From the NCBI GenBank assembly GCA_004335835.1, contig RWJK01000156.1, forward strand, positions 37,064 to 101,063: 64,000 bases of DNA, written 5' to 3'. The position numbers were made by a program, and so were the translations under genes. The notes under the pieces are model-generated. The model was not told the DNA's origin and did no database searches. It saw only the letters and a list, made by a program, of their open reading frames with translations. How positions within the stretch are numbered: the stretch's first letter is position 1; every line of letters begins with the position of its first letter. Shown piece after piece: positions 62,529 to 64,000 of this stretch. This DNA is from Scenedesmus sp. ARA3 (taxonomy: Eukaryota; Chlorophyta; Chlorophyceae; Sphaeropleales; Scenedesmaceae).

Positions 62529-62986
62529 TTAGCCCAGCACCACGTAGGCAGCTGCCAGCCCAAACACCACCGCACTGATGGGGCTGAAGGTGTAGATGAT
62601 CTTCTGCACAGCACACCGCAGACAGCAGTTGTAGGGACCAGCGTACATGTAGTAAAGCAACATGTCAGCCTGCTAGCACGGACGTGCAGCTCGCTTTGCG
62701 CTCGCACAGTATGCATGCAGACTCTGGGGTGCAAGCCAAGGCCTTTGATGTCAGATGAACATGCAGCATGCATGCTTCGGATTTGATGTCAGACGAACAT
62801 GCAGCATGCATGCTTCGGACTAACCACATGCAGGTTCACACGAGCACCGATTGTCAGCTGGCCGCCTGCTGTTGGAGCAGCAACAGTACTTTCTGCAGCA
62901 CGGCCCCTCACCTTCCTCAGGGCCAGGTCCAGGCCAGCATCGGGCACCTGCTGCATGCCGGAGCCGTCAACGTCCCAGACGCTGGC
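62529..62986 (-). CDS. Last two exons of an unidentified minus-strand membrane protein
   Basis: Two phase-0 exons on the minus strand, 62986-62912 (ASVWDVDGSGMQQVPDAGLD, LALRK) and 62603-62529 (KIIYTFSPISAVVFGLAAAY, VVLG, stop TAA), have good acceptors and donors (AAG before GTGAGG). The final exon is a hydrophobic helix ending at the C-terminus. A third phase-0 exon at 63689-63465 may belong to the same gene. I do not recognise the family; a chloroplast or mitochondrial membrane protein is possible. Confidence 0.5.
62744..62819. repeat. 38-bp tandem duplication
   Basis: TTTGATGTCAGA(T/C)GAACATG through TGCATGCTTCGGA occurs twice back to back (62744-62781 and 62782-62819) with one mismatch. 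It lies in the intron between the two exons above and contains GCATGCATGC. Confidence 0.93.
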
Positions 62987-63129
62987 CTGCGCAGCAGTCA
63001 GCGCAGCACAGCAGTAACACACAGCAGGCTTCTGACATGCGTTTGTTGATAGCGGGTGTCAATGCCTCCTGCTTGCGACCCGTTGTGCAGGTGGAAGTAC
63101 AGTCCCAGCAGCATGTTAGTGCATGTTTC

Positions 63130-63262
<133 letters not shown>

Positions 63263-63464
63263 ACGATATGTGCGTGCATTTTACAGTGCTGCACGAGCTA
63301 GGCACATGAGGCTGTGGCATGCTGCAGGACACTCATCGGTCATCTCAGCAGCGCAGTTCATTCCCAATCTGAGCCCGGAGGGCTCAGAACAGCCTGACAA
63401 TCAGGGGCAACGTTGCTGCTACTGTGTGTGCTGCCAGCAGTGCCCCACCCACCAGTCCAATGGA

Positions 63465-63689
63465 TCAGAGGCCCGAGGCGCCAGAGGCAGCCAGCAGCGC
63501 GCCAAATGCAAAGGGCGGCACCAGCGCCAGCTTCAGCAGCAGCCGGCCCAGCCAGGCAGCGTCAGCGCCGGCTGCTGCTGCTGCTGTGGCTGCAGGGCCT
63601 AGGCTGCCTGGGGGTGGCACGGCGTCAGCCAGGCTGCTGACTTCAGGGGCGGCTGCCACCAGTGCTGCAGCCACCAGCACTGCCATGGC
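63465..63689 (-). CDS. Candidate exon of hydrophobic Ala-rich protein
   Basis: On the minus strand, an acceptor CATCCCCCAG opens a frame AMAVLVAAALVAAAPEVSSL ... WLGRLLLKLALVPPFAFGAL LAASGASGL, which ends at a TGA after 74 residues. It has two hydrophobic segments. Either it is the terminal exon of a separate gene, or a donor inside it (CTGGTGCC in LALVPP) joins it in phase 0 to the exon at 62986. Both are unproven. Confidence 0.35.
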   Translation of the reverse strand, partial: AMAVLVAAALVAAAPEVSSLADAVPPPGSLGPAATAAAAAGADAAWLGRLLLKLALVPPFAFGALLAASGASGL

Positions 63690-63936
63690 CTGGGGGATGT
63701 AGAAAGGTGCGGTGGGAACGATAACGGGTAGTTGCAGGCCAGTGGCAGCAGCAACAGGAAGAAGCTGGATGCCTTGGTAAGGTATGCTGGCAGGAATGGT
63801 GCATGAATAGCATGTGTTGGTCACGTCAAGGCATTGCAATCAATAGCATCCACCGCTGTTGGCAAAAGCCACAAGACCGCATTCAAGCTGGTGTGCAGTC
63901 AATGCACGTGGCACGTGTCAGCGCAGGATACCCCAA

Positions 63937-63960
63937 CCAGCAGCAGCCGCAGCCGCAGCC

Positions 63961-64000
<40 letters not shown>
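63937..64000. repeat. (CAG/CCG)n tract at window end
   Basis: CAGCAGCCGCAGCCG units pass into an uninterrupted CAG run that continues to the end of the window. No flanking gene can be assigned. Confidence 0.95.

Overview
The window is nuclear DNA of a green alga, most likely a coccoid chlorophycean of the Scenedesmus/Sphaeropleales type. The evidence is intron-rich genes with plant/algal protein families (Alfin-type PHD, plant-like cytosolic G6PD, EXS), GT(G/A)AG(T) donors, acceptors set in CTG-rich tracts, very abundant CAG/CTG repeats, and TGTAA motifs downstream of several genes. The species assignment is inference. A 15-base N run at 27393-27407 marks an assembly gap.

Thirteen protein-coding genes could be assembled exon by exon; for twelve of them the reading phase closes across every listed junction, and the exception is one microexon in the REX gene. 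Left to right: the 3' part of an EXS-domain membrane protein (+, 1-2584); a single-thioredoxin PDI with an ERp29-like C-terminal domain (+, 3226-5646); an Alfin-like PHD protein (-, 7465-10178); a BTB/BACK protein (+, 11712-15440); an Rtt106/SSRP1-type histone chaperone with an acidic tail (+, 17138-21749); a bZIP transcription factor (-, 24504-26771); ribosomal protein L11/uL5 (-, 27686-31039); a small one-helix, probably mitochondrial protein (-, 32333-33028); cytosolic glucose-6-phosphate dehydrogenase (+, 33419-39957); a REX-type DEDDh RNA exonuclease (-, 41710-47269); ribosomal protein L26/uL24 (-, 48076-50042); NME7/NDK7 (+, 52141-54766); and a GT71 (MNN1-like) mannosyltransferase (+, 55600-60819). 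The right end (62.5-63.7 kb) holds exons of an unidentified minus-strand membrane protein. The genes are unrelated housekeeping and regulatory functions; there is no operon or pathway cluster. Four head-to-head pairs may share promoter regions: Alfin/BTB, the small mitochondrial protein/G6PD, RPL26/NME7, and loosely bZIP/RPL11 as consecutive minus-strand genes. No tRNA, rRNA, CRISPR or transposase gene was recognised.

The most unusual property is a repeated local architecture. In seven of the thirteen genes, an exon edge plus its splice site and adjoining intron has been tandemly duplicated, usually with a 90-140 bp period (70-277 bp overall), once to four times. This leaves 'ghost' exon edges inside introns or 3' UTRs. 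Where an acceptor edge was duplicated, the exon-bearing copy is the most downstream one; where a donor edge was duplicated, it is the most upstream one. G6PD alone has such ladders at seven exons. One case, in the histone chaperone, stays open and in frame and could encode an isoform with 80 extra residues. Acceptors are often (CTG)n-CAG tracts, which may be the unstable substrate that seeds these duplications.
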